20,359 nt of DNA from Gp6-AA40 sp050742535 (GTDB lineage Bacteria > Acidobacteriota > Vicinamibacteria > Vicinamibacterales > UBA2999), in the NCBI GenBank assembly GCA_050742535.1, contig JBOGIQ010000075.1, positions 1 to 20,359 on the forward strand, written 5' to 3'. The notes beneath the pieces were generated by a model. That model ran no database searches. It saw only the letters and a list, made by a program, of their open reading frames with translations, and was not told where the DNA came from. Below are positions 1 through 7,591 of the stretch, piece by piece. Both the position numbers and the translations under genes were made by a program. The stretch's first letter is position 1. The number at the start of each line of letters is the position of its first letter.

Positions 1-12
1 ATCCCGGACTGA

Positions 13-225
13 TCACAGCCGGCCCAACCGGCGCGCGATCATCACAATCAGGTCACGATGCTGCCGATGCGGGCGTCTACGCCCCAAACGCGCATCGATT
101 AGTAGTCGTCGCGGTTTACCCGTCTCGCGCTCCCATTCCTTCAGTGACACCACTTGAGCCGCTCGGAACCACGCCTCGCGCCGTGGGTCCACGTATTCTG
201 TATAGACGCCCGCGGCGTCGTGCAT
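13..225 (-). CDS. Small basic conserved protein of unknown function
   Basis: About 70 residues if started at the ATG at 225; the frame stays open upstream to 396, but that part lies antisense to the PIN-domain fragment and shows no similarity to the paralogue. The support for coding is a second copy in this window (8481-8720, also minus). The last 43 residues align without gaps at 24 of 43 identities by hand count. Shared positions include LK-x-W, TGK, LIDAR, GRR, PH, HR and a final LG-x-L, and both proteins end at the same point. The C-terminus is rich in Arg and Lys with His, which would suit nucleic-acid or acidic-surface binding, but that is inference. No ribosome binding site is convincing, so the start is uncertain. 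I do not recognise the family and give no function. Confidence 0.5.
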   Translation of the reverse strand: MHDAAGVYTEYVDPRREAWFRAAQVVSLKEWERETGKPRRLLIDARLGRRRPHRQHRDLIVMIARRLGRL

Positions 226-328
226 CGTGCCCGCTTCGACTTCTTCAAGCTGATTCGACTCCCGACCGATATAGATGATCTGACCGACCGAGACGTGGCG
301 GCGCTGCAGGAGTCCGATCGTCTGTCTG

Positions 329-628
329 TTGGCGGGCTCAGCCGTCATGGATGGAATCAGAGAGATGGTCCGCGACATCGACGCCGGGCGCGCCAATTTG
401 TTTACCTCCGTGATGACGAAGACCGAGGTCTTTCACACACTCACAACGCAATGGGCTAGAGACGAATGCACGCGCTTCTTTCAACGGAGCAATGTGTCGT
501 TCGTCGCTCAGGACGAACGCATCAGCGACAAGAGTAGCGAGATAAGGGAGTTCTACAGCGGCAAGAAGATCACTCTGGATGCGGGGGATTGCGTGCATCT
601 TGCAACTGCCATCATCTATAAGGCCATG
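329..628 (+). pseudogene. VapC-like PIN-domain fragment, N-terminus missing, 3' end replaced by istA
   Basis: The frame opens at a TTG (329) and the first roughly 98 residues read as the middle and end of a PIN-domain ribonuclease. Visible are the TSVMTKTEVF strand and helix (residues 26-35) with the conserved Glu, and the acidic segment ITLDAGDCVHLATAI (81-95). PIN proteins of VapC type are toxins that cleave RNA and are blocked by a paired antitoxin. The usual N-terminal strand with the first catalytic Asp is not seen upstream in this frame, which is closed by a stop at 281-283. At residues 99-103 the sequence changes without a frame break into an IS21 transposase. No antitoxin gene is visible next to it. 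It is therefore probably an inactive remnant, with homology judged by eye. Confidence 0.6.
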
Positions 629-1210
629 CGCGCGTGCTTCTTCGATCCGGACAGTCACGAGGTCTATCTCGCGTTCGCGCAGCACTGGGGCTTCACACCG
701 CTGCCGACGCAGCCGCGCTCGCCGCAAGAAAACGGGAAGCAGGAGCGGAGCGGCGGCTACGTCAAAGGCAACGCGCTCAAAGGACGTACCTTCGACAGCC
801 TCGACGCGCACAATGCGTTTCTGCGGCACTGGAATCGCGCCGTGGCCCGCCTGCGCATTCACGGGACGACCCGCCGCCAGGTCTGGACGCACTTCGTCGA
901 GGTCGAGCAGCGGGCGCTGCAGCCCCTCGCCAGCGCCGCCTTTCCGTTCTTCACCGCGGGCGAGCGGACCGTCCACACCGATGGCCACGTCGAAGTGGGG
1001 GGCGCGTTCTACCCCGTACCGCTCGTCTTCCTCGGCCAGCGGCTCCGCGTGCAGTGGGATACGCACCTCGTGCGCGTCTTCCACGTGGACACGCTCGTGG
1101 TGGTGCACGCGCGCGTCCCGGCCGGTGTGTTTGCACCACGTGCGGGTGAGGCCGAGGCCTCCACGCGGCAGCAGGCATTTGTCGATCGGCTCGTCGGCCA
1201 GTGCGAGCGC
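629..1210 (+). mobile_element. istA: IS21-family istA transposase, 3' remnant
   Basis: Residues 103-294 of the fused frame read as the C-terminal part of an IS21-type IstA. This includes the end of the DDE catalytic domain around AFAQHWGFTPLPTQPRSPQE, where the Glu of QENGKQE (residue 134) fits the last catalytic acid. The typical GGYVKGNALKGRTFDSL stretch follows, then the beta-rich C-terminal domain (GERTVHTDGHVEVGGAFYPV). The helix-turn-helix N-terminus, the first two catalytic Asp residues, the terminal repeats and the istB ATPase gene are all absent. The open frame continues to 1495 through sequence I do not recognise. It was probably left after an IS21 insertion into, or recombination with, the vapC gene followed by deletion. 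Confidence 0.75.
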
Positions 1211-1456
1211 GATGACTGGCAAGAGCTATCGCCTCCGCCAACGTGCGAGTACGACCGACGACTGAGGCCGTGGACGCTGCCGGCGCCGTGGACGCTCAGG
1301 ACGCGCCCACCGCGCCTTGGAAATCGCTGCCGCGATTCCCACAAGCGTCCACCGCCATCGCTGTTTCCGGCAGGGATCGAAGACGAAGAACGTCCCGCGC
1401 TTGCACGCGGGCGAGGAGTCAGACGATACTCGGACCGCCTACCTCGTGGCCGCTTT

Positions 1457-2131
1457 TCAAACGTTCCTCAGTGGCCGCATTCGAACGTTCGGTGACACGC
1501 TGGCGAGCCGACGACTCATGACGGCTTGTCGTTTGACGACCGCCGAAGGCCGCACCATAGTTCGGCTCCGACGTTCGGTTGAACTCGCCGCACCGCATTC
1601 AGTGCAACGCTGGCCCCGGTGGAGTTCCATGCCGCACGACCGGCAGACGTGCGGGGGCTCTATCGGTTTCTCGGGTTCCCTCGGCGGTAAGCCTTTCGCT
1701 TCTCGCCGGTGTCGCTGCGTCAAAAGAGTCGGCGGTCCCAAACGGCGCGAGTGACGGATCGATGTTGACAAACTTCTTGCAACCCACTCAGCAACGGGAG
1801 CAACGCGCTGCGCCCACGTTGAACTCGTTTCCGCGAGGTGACTGGCGAAGGACGCCATGAGCCGACAGTTGCCGTTACGTTGCTCACAAAACCACTCGCG
1901 CCGCAACGGTTCACGACGCAACCAGTCCAACACGTACGCATCGACTTCCGGCCGCAGTGGCTCCATCAGATCGCATGCGAGGCTGTCGCGTGACGACGTA
2001 TCGGCATGCAGAAATGCAAAACCAGGATCGAGCCCAAGCGCCGCGGCCGCAAGGCGTGCTTCAGATTCGAGTAAGGCATACAGATAGTTCAACATTGCGT
2101 TCGGCGGATTGACCGACAGTCGCGGCGAATT
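1457..2131 (-). pseudogene. cas1: Cas1 C-terminal fragment with zinc finger, 5'-truncated
   Basis: Cas1 is the metal-dependent integrase of CRISPR adaptation. The frame opens upstream of an ATG at 2095 and reads NPPNAMLNYLYALLESEARL, then GLDPGFAFLHAD and DLMEPLRPEVD, the signature of the Cas1 C-terminal helical domain. Counting from the ATG, His30 and Asp42/Glu45 match the conserved His and acidic metal-site positions. The first catalytic Glu, in the N-terminal half of the protein, is lost. A CxxC...CxxC zinc-finger-like tail follows (Cys151, 154, 164, 167), as I recall from stand-alone Cas1 proteins. Homology starts near 2128 and abuts the end of the HEAT gene, marking a recombination junction. 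No cas2, other cas gene or CRISPR array is visible. About 200 residues are missing, so it should be inactive. Confidence 0.75.
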
Positions 2132-3618
2132 TGAGTCAACAGGCCGCCGGCTGCGTAGATTCTGACGACGCTTGAAGGGTTGTCCATTGCACGAACGAGC
2201 GTTCGGCGCGCCTCATCAGTGCCGATTGCCGCCAACGCACGCGTCACAGCAAAAGTCAGTTCCGAGTCAGGGCGCAAGGCCAACATCGCGTCCAGCGCCG
2301 GCACTGCCTCTGCGTCCTCGACAGTCGCGAGCGTACCGACTGCGCTGAGATATTTAGGGTCGTAAATCTGCTGAGATCCGATTCGTGCGATATCTTCGAC
2401 GGTTTTGGGCAGTAGCGAACGCGCTACCCTCGCCGTTCGAATGACATCCCCAGACTTGCTCAAGAAACTCAGAGCAAGGTTGCGCGTGGCGGGGTCCGCG
2501 GCAAGCCGCTCCAGGACTTCAAGGCTCGCCGAGTCCGAGCCGAGCGCGAGCAGACGTTCGGCAGCCCTCAATCTGATGCCGGACTCACGGTCGACGAGTC
2601 CGGCCCGCATCAATCCTGTGTCGGTGTCCCGAATGGCGAGCAGGCCGTGAAACGCCCAGTACCTGACGTCGGAAGGCGAATCTCCCCGCCAGATCTCATT
2701 CCATACGTCGAACATCGACGGACTGGCAAACGACCTCATGGCCATCGCTGCGTCCAATCGCACGCGTTGTTCCTTGTCCCGGAGGGCCGCGGCCAGAGGC
2801 GCCAGATATTCGGGCCGTCCCAGCGCGTGCAACGCCGCCATCGCATAGTGGCGCGACACAATCGTGCCGAACCTGGGATCAGGCGCCCCCGCGATACGGA
2901 GCAACTCATCGAGAGCCGCGGCATCACCGAGTCTCGCGAGGATCAGCGCGGCGAAGGAACGCACATTCTGGTTGCTGTCGATGAGTGCGTTGCGGAGGAC
3001 CGGTTCGGGGCGGAGCCGACGCAGTGCTGCCAGGTTCCCGGTTGATTCGGGAAACTCGCTCGATAGCATCCACTCGATGCAGCGGATGACCGGTTCACGA
3101 CCCCGCTCGCCAACTGTTGGAACAGCCTGCACAAGCATCTCCAGGGACATCGATCCGAGCAGTTGTGCGGAACTGATCGCGTATTCGATTGTGTCGGCAT
3201 CCCCGCGCATGATCTCGGTCCGAAGAAGCGGGAGCACACGGCTATCCCGGATCCACCTCAAATGCTGAATCGCTGCCCGACGTACTTCCAGATCGGAAGC
3301 CCGAAGCGCTTCAGCGATCAGCGAGATGTACGTGACATCGCCCGGGAACAGTGACCCGACGGCAAGACTTCGCAGAGGGTGGGACGTGCTTCGCGCAATG
3401 TCTTCGATCAACCGTCGGGCGGGCGGTGTGTTGGCCACGCCGAGCGAGCGAATTGCGGCAACCTGATCAGCACGCACTGTTGACGCGACAGCGTCCGTGA
3501 GAAGAGCCCAGGCTCTCGTCGCGGCTACAGCCGGATTGGATGGATCGGGATTCTGCTGTCCGTGTGCCGCGGACAGGCTGAGCAGAACCAGGACCACTGA
3601 CGCTGTTCGTATAGACAT
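2089..3618 (-). CDS. Secreted HEAT-repeat protein, 3' end probably recombined
   Basis: 509 residues from the ATG at 3618, chosen because GGAG lies 7 bases upstream; an in-frame ATG at 3642 lacks this. Residues 1-22 form a signal peptide (MSIRTASVVLVLLSLSAAHG), so the protein is probably periplasmic. The rest is a chain of two-helix HEAT-like repeats, for example EVRRAAIQHLRWIRDSRVL, NVRSFAALILARLGDAAALD, RVRLDAAMAMRSFASP and VVRIYAAGGLL. Such solenoids usually bind other proteins; no catalytic motif is seen. The last dozen residues after GGLLTQ (about 2134) no longer look like a HEAT repeat and overlap the cas1 remnant in another frame. The native 3' end was therefore probably replaced. Partner and role are unknown. 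Confidence 0.75.
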   Translation of the reverse strand: MSIRTASVVLVLLSLSAAHGQQNPDPSNPAVAATRAWALLTDAVASTVRADQVAAIRSLGVANTPPARRLIEDIARSTSHPLRSLAVGSLFPGDVTYISLIAEALRASDLEVRRAAIQHLRWIRDSRVLPLLRTEIMRGDADTIEYAISSAQLLGSMSLEMLVQAVPTVGERGREPVIRCIEWMLSSEFPESTGNLAALRRLRPEPVLRNALIDSNQNVRSFAALILARLGDAAALDELLRIAGAPDPRFGTIVSRHYAMAALHALGRPEYLAPLAAALRDKEQRVRLDAAMAMRSFASPSMFDVWNEIWRGDSPSDVRYWAFHGLLAIRDTDTGLMRAGLVDRESGIRLRAAERLLALGSDSASLEVLERLAADPATRNLALSFLSKSGDVIRTARVARSLLPKTVEDIARIGSQQIYDPKYLSAVGTLATVEDAEAVPALDAMLALRPDSELTFAVTRALAAIGTDEARRTLVRAMDNPSSVVRIYAAGGLLTQIRRDCRSIRRTQC

Positions 3619-3687
3619 CTCGCGTCTCCAGCTCTCCCACAAAAATCGGCGCCAACCCGGTCCCGTGTCGCCTCGTCAAACGGTGAC

Positions 3688-3939
3688 ATGAGACGGCTGG
3701 CGACTCGCGTCCTCGCGGTCACGCTTCTCGCTGCCGGCCTGGCTGGACAACCAAACGCGACCACGTTCGTCATTCGAAACGTCCGCGTCTTCGATGGCGA
3801 GCGCGCGCGTGACAATCAGACGGTCATCATCAGCGACGACAAGAGTACCGCTGTCGGCGGCTCCGTGCTTGCCGTGCCGCCAGGCGCGCAGGAAATCGCT
3901 GGCGACGGACGCACGCTGTGGCCGGGGCTGATCGACTAG
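3688..3939 (+). pseudogene. Amidohydrolase, N-terminal stub
   Basis: 83 residues: a signal peptide (about residues 1-20, ending near GLAG) and then the N-terminal beta-sandwich of a metal-dependent amidohydrolase. It shows TTFVIRNVRVFDGERARDNQ and the typical GDGRTLWPGLID. In the family this is followed at once by the A-H-x-H metal-binding strand and the catalytic barrel. Here TAG follows the final Asp, so the whole active site is missing. The stop codon sits inside the first bases of a 20-base repeat (3936-3955) that recurs at 5019-5038. It is a truncated remnant, divergent from the HEAT gene with 69 bases between the two starts. Confidence 0.75.
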
Positions 3940-3955
3940 CTCGGCGTGCGCGTCG
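3936..3955 (+). repeat. 20-base direct repeat, copy 1
   Basis: The sequence ctagctcggcgtgcgcgtcg is identical at 5019-5038. The two copies bracket the DUF3738 gene at 4103. Copy 1 marks the exact break point of the amidohydrolase stub. Confidence 0.8.
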
Positions 3956-3993
3956 CTCGCACTTGTGCGCCTCAAACGCGCGCGCGCGCCGGG

Positions 3994-4042
3994 GGGGTGT
4001 TATTTTCGCGATCGCTATCACCTATCCCGTCAAGTTCAGGCG
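3994..4042 (+). repeat. Intergenic repeat of about 49 bases, copy 1
   Basis: This segment, containing atcacctatcccg and caagttcaggcg, matches 9169-9215 in inverted orientation with only a few mismatches and small gaps. Both copies lie in non-coding DNA just upstream of genes of the DUF3738 cluster (4103 here, 9304 there). It begins with a variant of the ggggagtgcgattt motif found elsewhere in the intergenic regions and is preceded by a CG-repeat and G-run at 3977-3997. Confidence 0.7.
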
Positions 4043-4102
4043 GGGAATAGGCCAACGCCGCTTGCATTTCTCCCGTCAAAGGGACGACAGGAGAACCTCC
4101 TG

Positions 4103-4966
4103 ATGAGATTCCATTGTTGCCTAGCTGGCCTGCTTCTGGCTGCGGCGCCCGTCGCCACTCAGAACGCCCCGCGGTTCGACATAGCTTCGATCCGAGCGAC
4201 TGAGCCGAACAGCAACGCTCAAGGGTCGATCCTCGGAGTCCGAATCTCCGGGACACAGGTCCGTTGGGGCGGCATGTCGCTGAAGGACTATATCGGCATT
4301 GCCTACGCGCTCGATCCGCCGCAGGTCATCGCCCCCGACTGGACGCGCGACACGCGGTTCGAGATTGTCGCCAATCTGCCGCCCGACGCGAGGCGCGAGC
4401 AGATCCCGCTAATGCTCCGCGCAGTGCTGGCTGAGCGCTTTCAGTTGAAAGCGCATGAGGAGTTGCGCCAGTTTCCTATCTACGCCTTGACCGTCGGAAA
4501 GGGCGAACTGAAGATCAAGCGTACGCCTCTCGATCCGAACGCTCCACCGCCACCGGTCACCGAGACGACGGGCAGCGGCGCGAACAATGCGGTCGTCATC
4601 GCCATGGGCGCCGGGACCTGGACTCTCGCCAATAACAAGCTGGAGGTGAAGAACCTAACGATGGCGGACGTGGCACTCGGGCTGACGCGATTCAGCGAGC
4701 GGAAGACGCTCGACATGACCGGCATCACCGATCGCGTGGACTTCACGCTTGATCTGTCGCAGGAGGATTTTGGGTTTGCGATGATGCGCGCCGCGTTCGA
4801 CAACGGCTACGCTCTAGGGCCACAAGCACTGAAGGTGCTCGACTCGGCTCCATCGAATGTACTCGGTCAGTACATCGCCAAAACGGGCCTCGTTCTGGAG
4901 CAACGCAGCGCCCCGCTTCCCGTCATCGTCGTTGATTCAGTGTCAAAGACGCCAACCGAGAATTGA
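4103..4966 (+). CDS. Exported DUF3738 (TIGR03435) family protein
   Basis: 287 residues from the ATG at 4103, which has AGGAG at 4089-4093; the frame is open further upstream through the repeat, which I reject as coding. There is an N-terminal signal peptide (MRFHCCLAGLLLAAAPVATQ) and then a single DUF3738 domain. It begins with PRFDIASIRAT and contains PDWTRDTRFEIVANLPPD and MLRAVLAERFQLKAHEELRQ. It ends in VIVVDSVSKTPTEN, corresponding to the family's V-E-V-L-V-I-D...RPT ending. The biochemical role of the domain is unknown; here it presumably works outside the membrane. Unlike the other six intact copies in the window, its domain has no cysteines, and the GRPVIDKTGLTG motif is reduced to a weak RKTLDMTGITDRVDF, so it is a divergent member. 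It stands alone between repeat elements. Confidence 0.85.
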   Translation: MRFHCCLAGLLLAAAPVATQNAPRFDIASIRATEPNSNAQGSILGVRISGTQVRWGGMSLKDYIGIAYALDPPQVIAPDWTRDTRFEIVANLPPDARREQIPLMLRAVLAERFQLKAHEELRQFPIYALTVGKGELKIKRTPLDPNAPPPPVTETTGSGANNAVVIAMGAGTWTLANNKLEVKNLTMADVALGLTRFSERKTLDMTGITDRVDFTLDLSQEDFGFAMMRAAFDNGYALGPQALKVLDSAPSNVLGQYIAKTGLVLEQRSAPLPVIVVDSVSKTPTEN

Positions 4967-5018
4967 GCAGCGAGGGCTGTCGGGATTCAGGTAATCGGGG
5001 AGTGCGATTCCGCTCGCG

Positions 5019-5038
5019 CTAGCTCGGCGTGCGCGTCG
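5019..5038 (+). repeat. 20-base direct repeat, copy 2
   Basis: Identical to 3936-3955. It overlaps the left inverted end of the 4997-5300 element. Confidence 0.8.
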
Positions 5039-5134
5039 CGAGCGTTCGCGCGCAGGCGGATTCGCGCGGCGCGCGCACGGTCGACCTAAGACACGCGCCG
5101 TTTTACGCCAGAACTCGACGCGCGGGTGCGCCAT

Positions 5135-5162
5135 GGGGAGTGCGATTTCGCGCGCACTCCCC
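5135..5162. repeat. Perfect 10-bp hairpin inside the intergenic element
   Basis: ggggagtgcg (5135-5144) pairs perfectly with cgcactcccc (5153-5162) across an 8-base loop. No T-run follows, so it is not a typical intrinsic terminator. It more likely belongs to the repeat family, though it could slow read-through from the gene upstream. Confidence 0.55.
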
Positions 5163-5318
5163 GCGCGTGTGCATGCGCGCGTTTCTGGCGCAAATCAGCG
5201 CGGGTTGACGTGCGCCGTCCACCGCGGGTCTGCGAATTGACGTGCGCGTGAATGCATGGCAAGCGAAGGCCGAGCTAGCCCCGAGACAATCGCACTCCTG
5301 CTCTCCCTTCGCCGTAAC

Positions 5319-5347
5319 TTGACATGCGCTACAAATGTAGCTATAAG
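5319..5347 (+). promoter_or_regulatory. Sigma70-type promoter of the 5361 operon
   Basis: TTGACA at 5319-5324 and TATAAG at 5342-5347 are separated by 17 bases, close to the consensus. The start codon is 13 bases after the -10 box, so the 5' leader is short or absent, consistent with the lack of a clear ribosome binding site. Confidence 0.75.
5329..5340. promoter_or_regulatory. Putative BlaI operator 1
   Basis: The dyad CTACA-AA-TGTAG lies in the spacer between -35 and -10. It matches the TACA...TGTA form of known BlaI/MecI operators, where a bound repressor dimer would exclude RNA polymerase. Confidence 0.65.
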
Positions 5348-5348
5348 C

Positions 5349-5358
5349 TACGCTTGTA
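5349..5358. promoter_or_regulatory. Putative BlaI operator 2
   Basis: TAC-GCTT-GTA has the same TAC-N4-GTA form as operator 1 and lies 19 bases downstream (start to start), about two helical turns, between the -10 box and the start codon. Confidence 0.5.
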
Positions 5359-5360
5359 AC

Positions 5361-5762
5361 ATGGCTAAGAAAACGAGGAAAGGCTCACTCGATGCACTGT
5401 CCCGTCGCGAGCGCGAAATCATTCACGCAATCTTCGCTACAGGGAATCGTGCGGCGTCCGAAGAAATCCGCGCGCGATTAACGAATCCTCCGACTTCGTC
5501 TGCGGTGCGCGCCATGCTGGCTCGCCTCGAAGCGAAGGGCGTTCTCCGCCACGAGGAACGGAACCTCCGCTACGTCTATTCGGTGACGACGTCGCCAACG
5601 GCAGCGCGGCATGCCGCGCTGCAACAGTACCTGTCAGTGTTCTTCGGCGGCTCGCGAGAGGAGTTGATGACAACACTCCTGACGCAGGAATCGTGGACCC
5701 GAGAAGAACTCGACGCCCTGCAGGCGCAAATTGATCGAGTGCGGAAAGAAGGGAGCCGATGA
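5361..5762 (+). CDS. BlaI/MecI/CopY-family transcriptional repressor
   Basis: 133 residues from the ATG at 5361; an upstream in-frame start at 5256 would put the promoter inside the gene and is rejected. The N-terminal half is a winged helix (about residues 11-75), with a recognition-helix region around TSSAVRAMLARLEAKGVL (45-62). The C-terminal half contains QQYLSVFFGGS (88-98), the usual start of the dimerisation region. Family members repress their own operon and are inactivated by proteolysis after the paired BlaR1/MecR1 receptor senses its ligand. The gene overlaps the receptor gene by 4 bases (ATGA), as expected for translational coupling. Its DNA-reading helix differs clearly from those of the repressors at 9304 and 15437, in line with a different operator. 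The ligand is unknown. Confidence 0.9.
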   Translation: MAKKTRKGSLDALSRREREIIHAIFATGNRAASEEIRARLTNPPTSSAVRAMLARLEAKGVLRHEERNLRYVYSVTTSPTAARHAALQQYLSVFFGGSREELMTTLLTQESWTREELDALQAQIDRVRKEGSR

Positions 5763-7564
5763 TGGGCGAATTGTCATTGGCCGCGAAAGCCACTCTTATT
5801 CTTGCCGTGGCCTTGCTTGCCACGCGAGTCATTCGCCGTACCGCCGCGTCAACGCGTGCACTAATCTTGACGTCGGCATTTGGGGCGCTGCTGGCACTAC
5901 CTGTAATGGAATTCGTATTGCCGGCGCAGTCCGTCGAAGTGCACGTCCCTCGAATTGCTCCCGGAGCTTACTCAACAGTCCCGGCGACACCATCAGAGTC
6001 AGCGTCGATATCGGGCTTGGGTGCTATGCGGATTAGGGCTTCTGCAACCGCACCGTCAGGACTCCCGCCCCTTGGGACGATTGTGCAGTTGGCGTGGGGA
6101 ATCGGAATGCTGATCGTTCTGATTCGCTTGGGAATTGGGTTCGCCCGTATTCGCGCGCTCCGCAAGACCGGCGAGGTCTGGGCTGATTCAATGGCGATGG
6201 CGGTTTTGCAGCAATGGACTTCTCGCCGAGTGTATCTGTTTCTTCACGGCGGTCTCGCTTCGCCGATGACATGCGGGATCCTGCGTCCGGCAATTGGACT
6301 GCCGATTGAAGCACGTGACTGGCCCGCTCCGGAGCTTCGTCAAGCGCTCATCCACGAAGTCGAGCACATTCGCAGGGGCGACTGGATTGTGCAGGTGCTC
6401 GCGAAAGTCGCCGGCGGCCTCTATTGGTTCAATCCTCTGGTATGGGTCGCCGCACGACAGTTGCATCTTGAATGTGAACATGCGTGCGACGACGCCGTGG
6501 TGCGGGTCAGCGGGCGCACGTCGTATGCACAACAACTGGTCTCGATGGCGCGGCGACTTTCGGAGGGCGATTCGCGCCCTGCGCTCTCCATGGCGAATCG
6601 CCGCGATCTCGCGAAACGCGTGGACGCAGTGCTGAATCAGAAACGCCCACGTACCCAACTACGGCCCGCCGCTGTTGCCGCGACGTCGATTGCGGCCCTC
6701 CTCATCACTGCGGCGATTGCACCATGGCGTCCAGCAGCTGCTCAGTCTGGCAGGTCCGTCGAGGACGTACTCCCGATTCCTACCGGGTTAACAGGAAAGC
6801 GCTTCGAGGACGTCTCGATCCAATCCGGCGATTCGGCGCATGACGCTTCAGCAACGTTCGATTCGAAGACGGGTGCGTTCATCGCACGAAATACATCGCT
6901 GTTCTGGCTGATTTCACACGCGTACGCGTCCTTTCCTCAACTGGAGTTCATCGGTGGGGAACCATACGAGATCCATGATCAGCGCATTACAGGGGGCCCT
7001 GAGTGGATTCAGACCGACACATTCAACATCGACGCGAGAGCGACACTTCCGGTCACCGCAATGGACCTGCGCACGATGTTGCGGCAAATGCTTCGTGACT
7101 CATTCGATCTGGCCGTCCGCGTTGACACGCAAGAGACGTCTGCGTATCGGATCGTGCGGGTGGGCCGTGCCGGGACGTCCGCGCCAGGACTGCAGCCAGG
7201 CAATCACAGCTGCGGCGACCGGTGGAATATGGAAGGCGGCGGTCCTGGCCATATCGTGCGTCGTTGCATCACGATCGCAGCGTTTGCGGCGGACTTCACG
7301 CTGGCGGAAGTTCTCGGCCGCCCTGTCATCGACGGCACCGGCATAACCGGCGTGTTCAACGTGTCGCTCGTGCACGCGCCGACTGCCGACGAACTATCGA
7401 CGATTTACAAGTTGTCGTCGTCGGATTTGCCCCGCGAGTTGTTTGCCCGACCATCCATCTTCACTGCGATGGAACAACAACTTGGCCTGCGGCTCGAATC
7501 AACGCGCGGAGCCGTTCATGTGCTGACAATCGAATCCGCTATTCGTCCGTCTCAGATTCCGTAA
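5759..7564 (+). CDS. BlaR1-type M56 membrane protease with DUF3738 sensor domain
   Basis: 601 residues from the ATG at 5759; the next codon is also ATG (5762) and is better spaced from GGGAG at 5751-5755. Transmembrane segments lie at about 8-25, 36-55 and 105-125, with a fourth at about 303-325. The cytoplasmic M56 zinc protease has HEVEH at 199-203 and E-x-x-C-D at 240-244, the likely third ligand. YWFNPLVW (222-229) is typical of the family. After the last membrane segment comes a DUF3738 domain (about 340-601) in place of the penicillin-binding sensor of BlaR1, with two cysteines 18 residues apart and GRPVIDGTGITGVF. By analogy, it senses an external signal and triggers loss of the repressor at 5361. 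It is the most divergent of the four receptors here. Confidence 0.9.
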   Translation: MMGELSLAAKATLILAVALLATRVIRRTAASTRALILTSAFGALLALPVMEFVLPAQSVEVHVPRIAPGAYSTVPATPSESASISGLGAMRIRASATAPSGLPPLGTIVQLAWGIGMLIVLIRLGIGFARIRALRKTGEVWADSMAMAVLQQWTSRRVYLFLHGGLASPMTCGILRPAIGLPIEARDWPAPELRQALIHEVEHIRRGDWIVQVLAKVAGGLYWFNPLVWVAARQLHLECEHACDDAVVRVSGRTSYAQQLVSMARRLSEGDSRPALSMANRRDLAKRVDAVLNQKRPRTQLRPAAVAATSIAALLITAAIAPWRPAAAQSGRSVEDVLPIPTGLTGKRFEDVSIQSGDSAHDASATFDSKTGAFIARNTSLFWLISHAYASFPQLEFIGGEPYEIHDQRITGGPEWIQTDTFNIDARATLPVTAMDLRTMLRQMLRDSFDLAVRVDTQETSAYRIVRVGRAGTSAPGLQPGNHSCGDRWNMEGGGPGHIVRRCITIAAFAADFTLAEVLGRPVIDGTGITGVFNVSLVHAPTADELSTIYKLSSSDLPRELFARPSIFTAMEQQLGLRLESTRGAVHVLTIESAIRPSQIP

Positions 7565-7591
7565 TTACGAGCGCAGACTTTGGAGGTTGCA

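Larger units (their letters stand above)
4997..5300. repeat. Inverted-repeat-bounded intergenic element
   Basis: The left end (4997-5028) carries ggggagtgcgatt and gctagctcggc. The right end (5269-5300) carries their reverse complements, gccgagctagc and aatcgcactcc, in mirrored order at the same spacing, while the bases between the two blocks match poorly. The interior is very CG-rich, holds a second ggggagtgcgatt and has no convincing gene. It resembles a non-autonomous (MITE-like) or clustered palindromic repeat. It fills most of the roughly 390-base gap between the DUF3738 gene at 4103 and the repressor at 5361. Confidence 0.5.

Noticed and set aside
338..1222. 294-codon open frame on the minus strand
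   Set aside because: It is antisense to the PIN and IstA segments, both of which have recognisable protein motifs on the plus strand.
1319..1340. Hairpin AATCGC-TGCC-GCGATT in the 1211-1456 gap
   Set aside because: The 6-bp stem has no T-run and no matching partner elsewhere; it could be chance or a decayed IS end. Nothing else recognisable is seen in this gap.
1457..3618. A CRISPR array or further cas genes next to the Cas1 fragment
   Set aside because: No regularly spaced repeats and no Cas2, Cas4 or effector motifs were seen on either strand.
3965..4102. Upstream extension of the 4103 protein from a GTG at 3965
   Set aside because: The extension translates the intergenic repeat, while a strong ribosome binding site and signal peptide begin at 4103.
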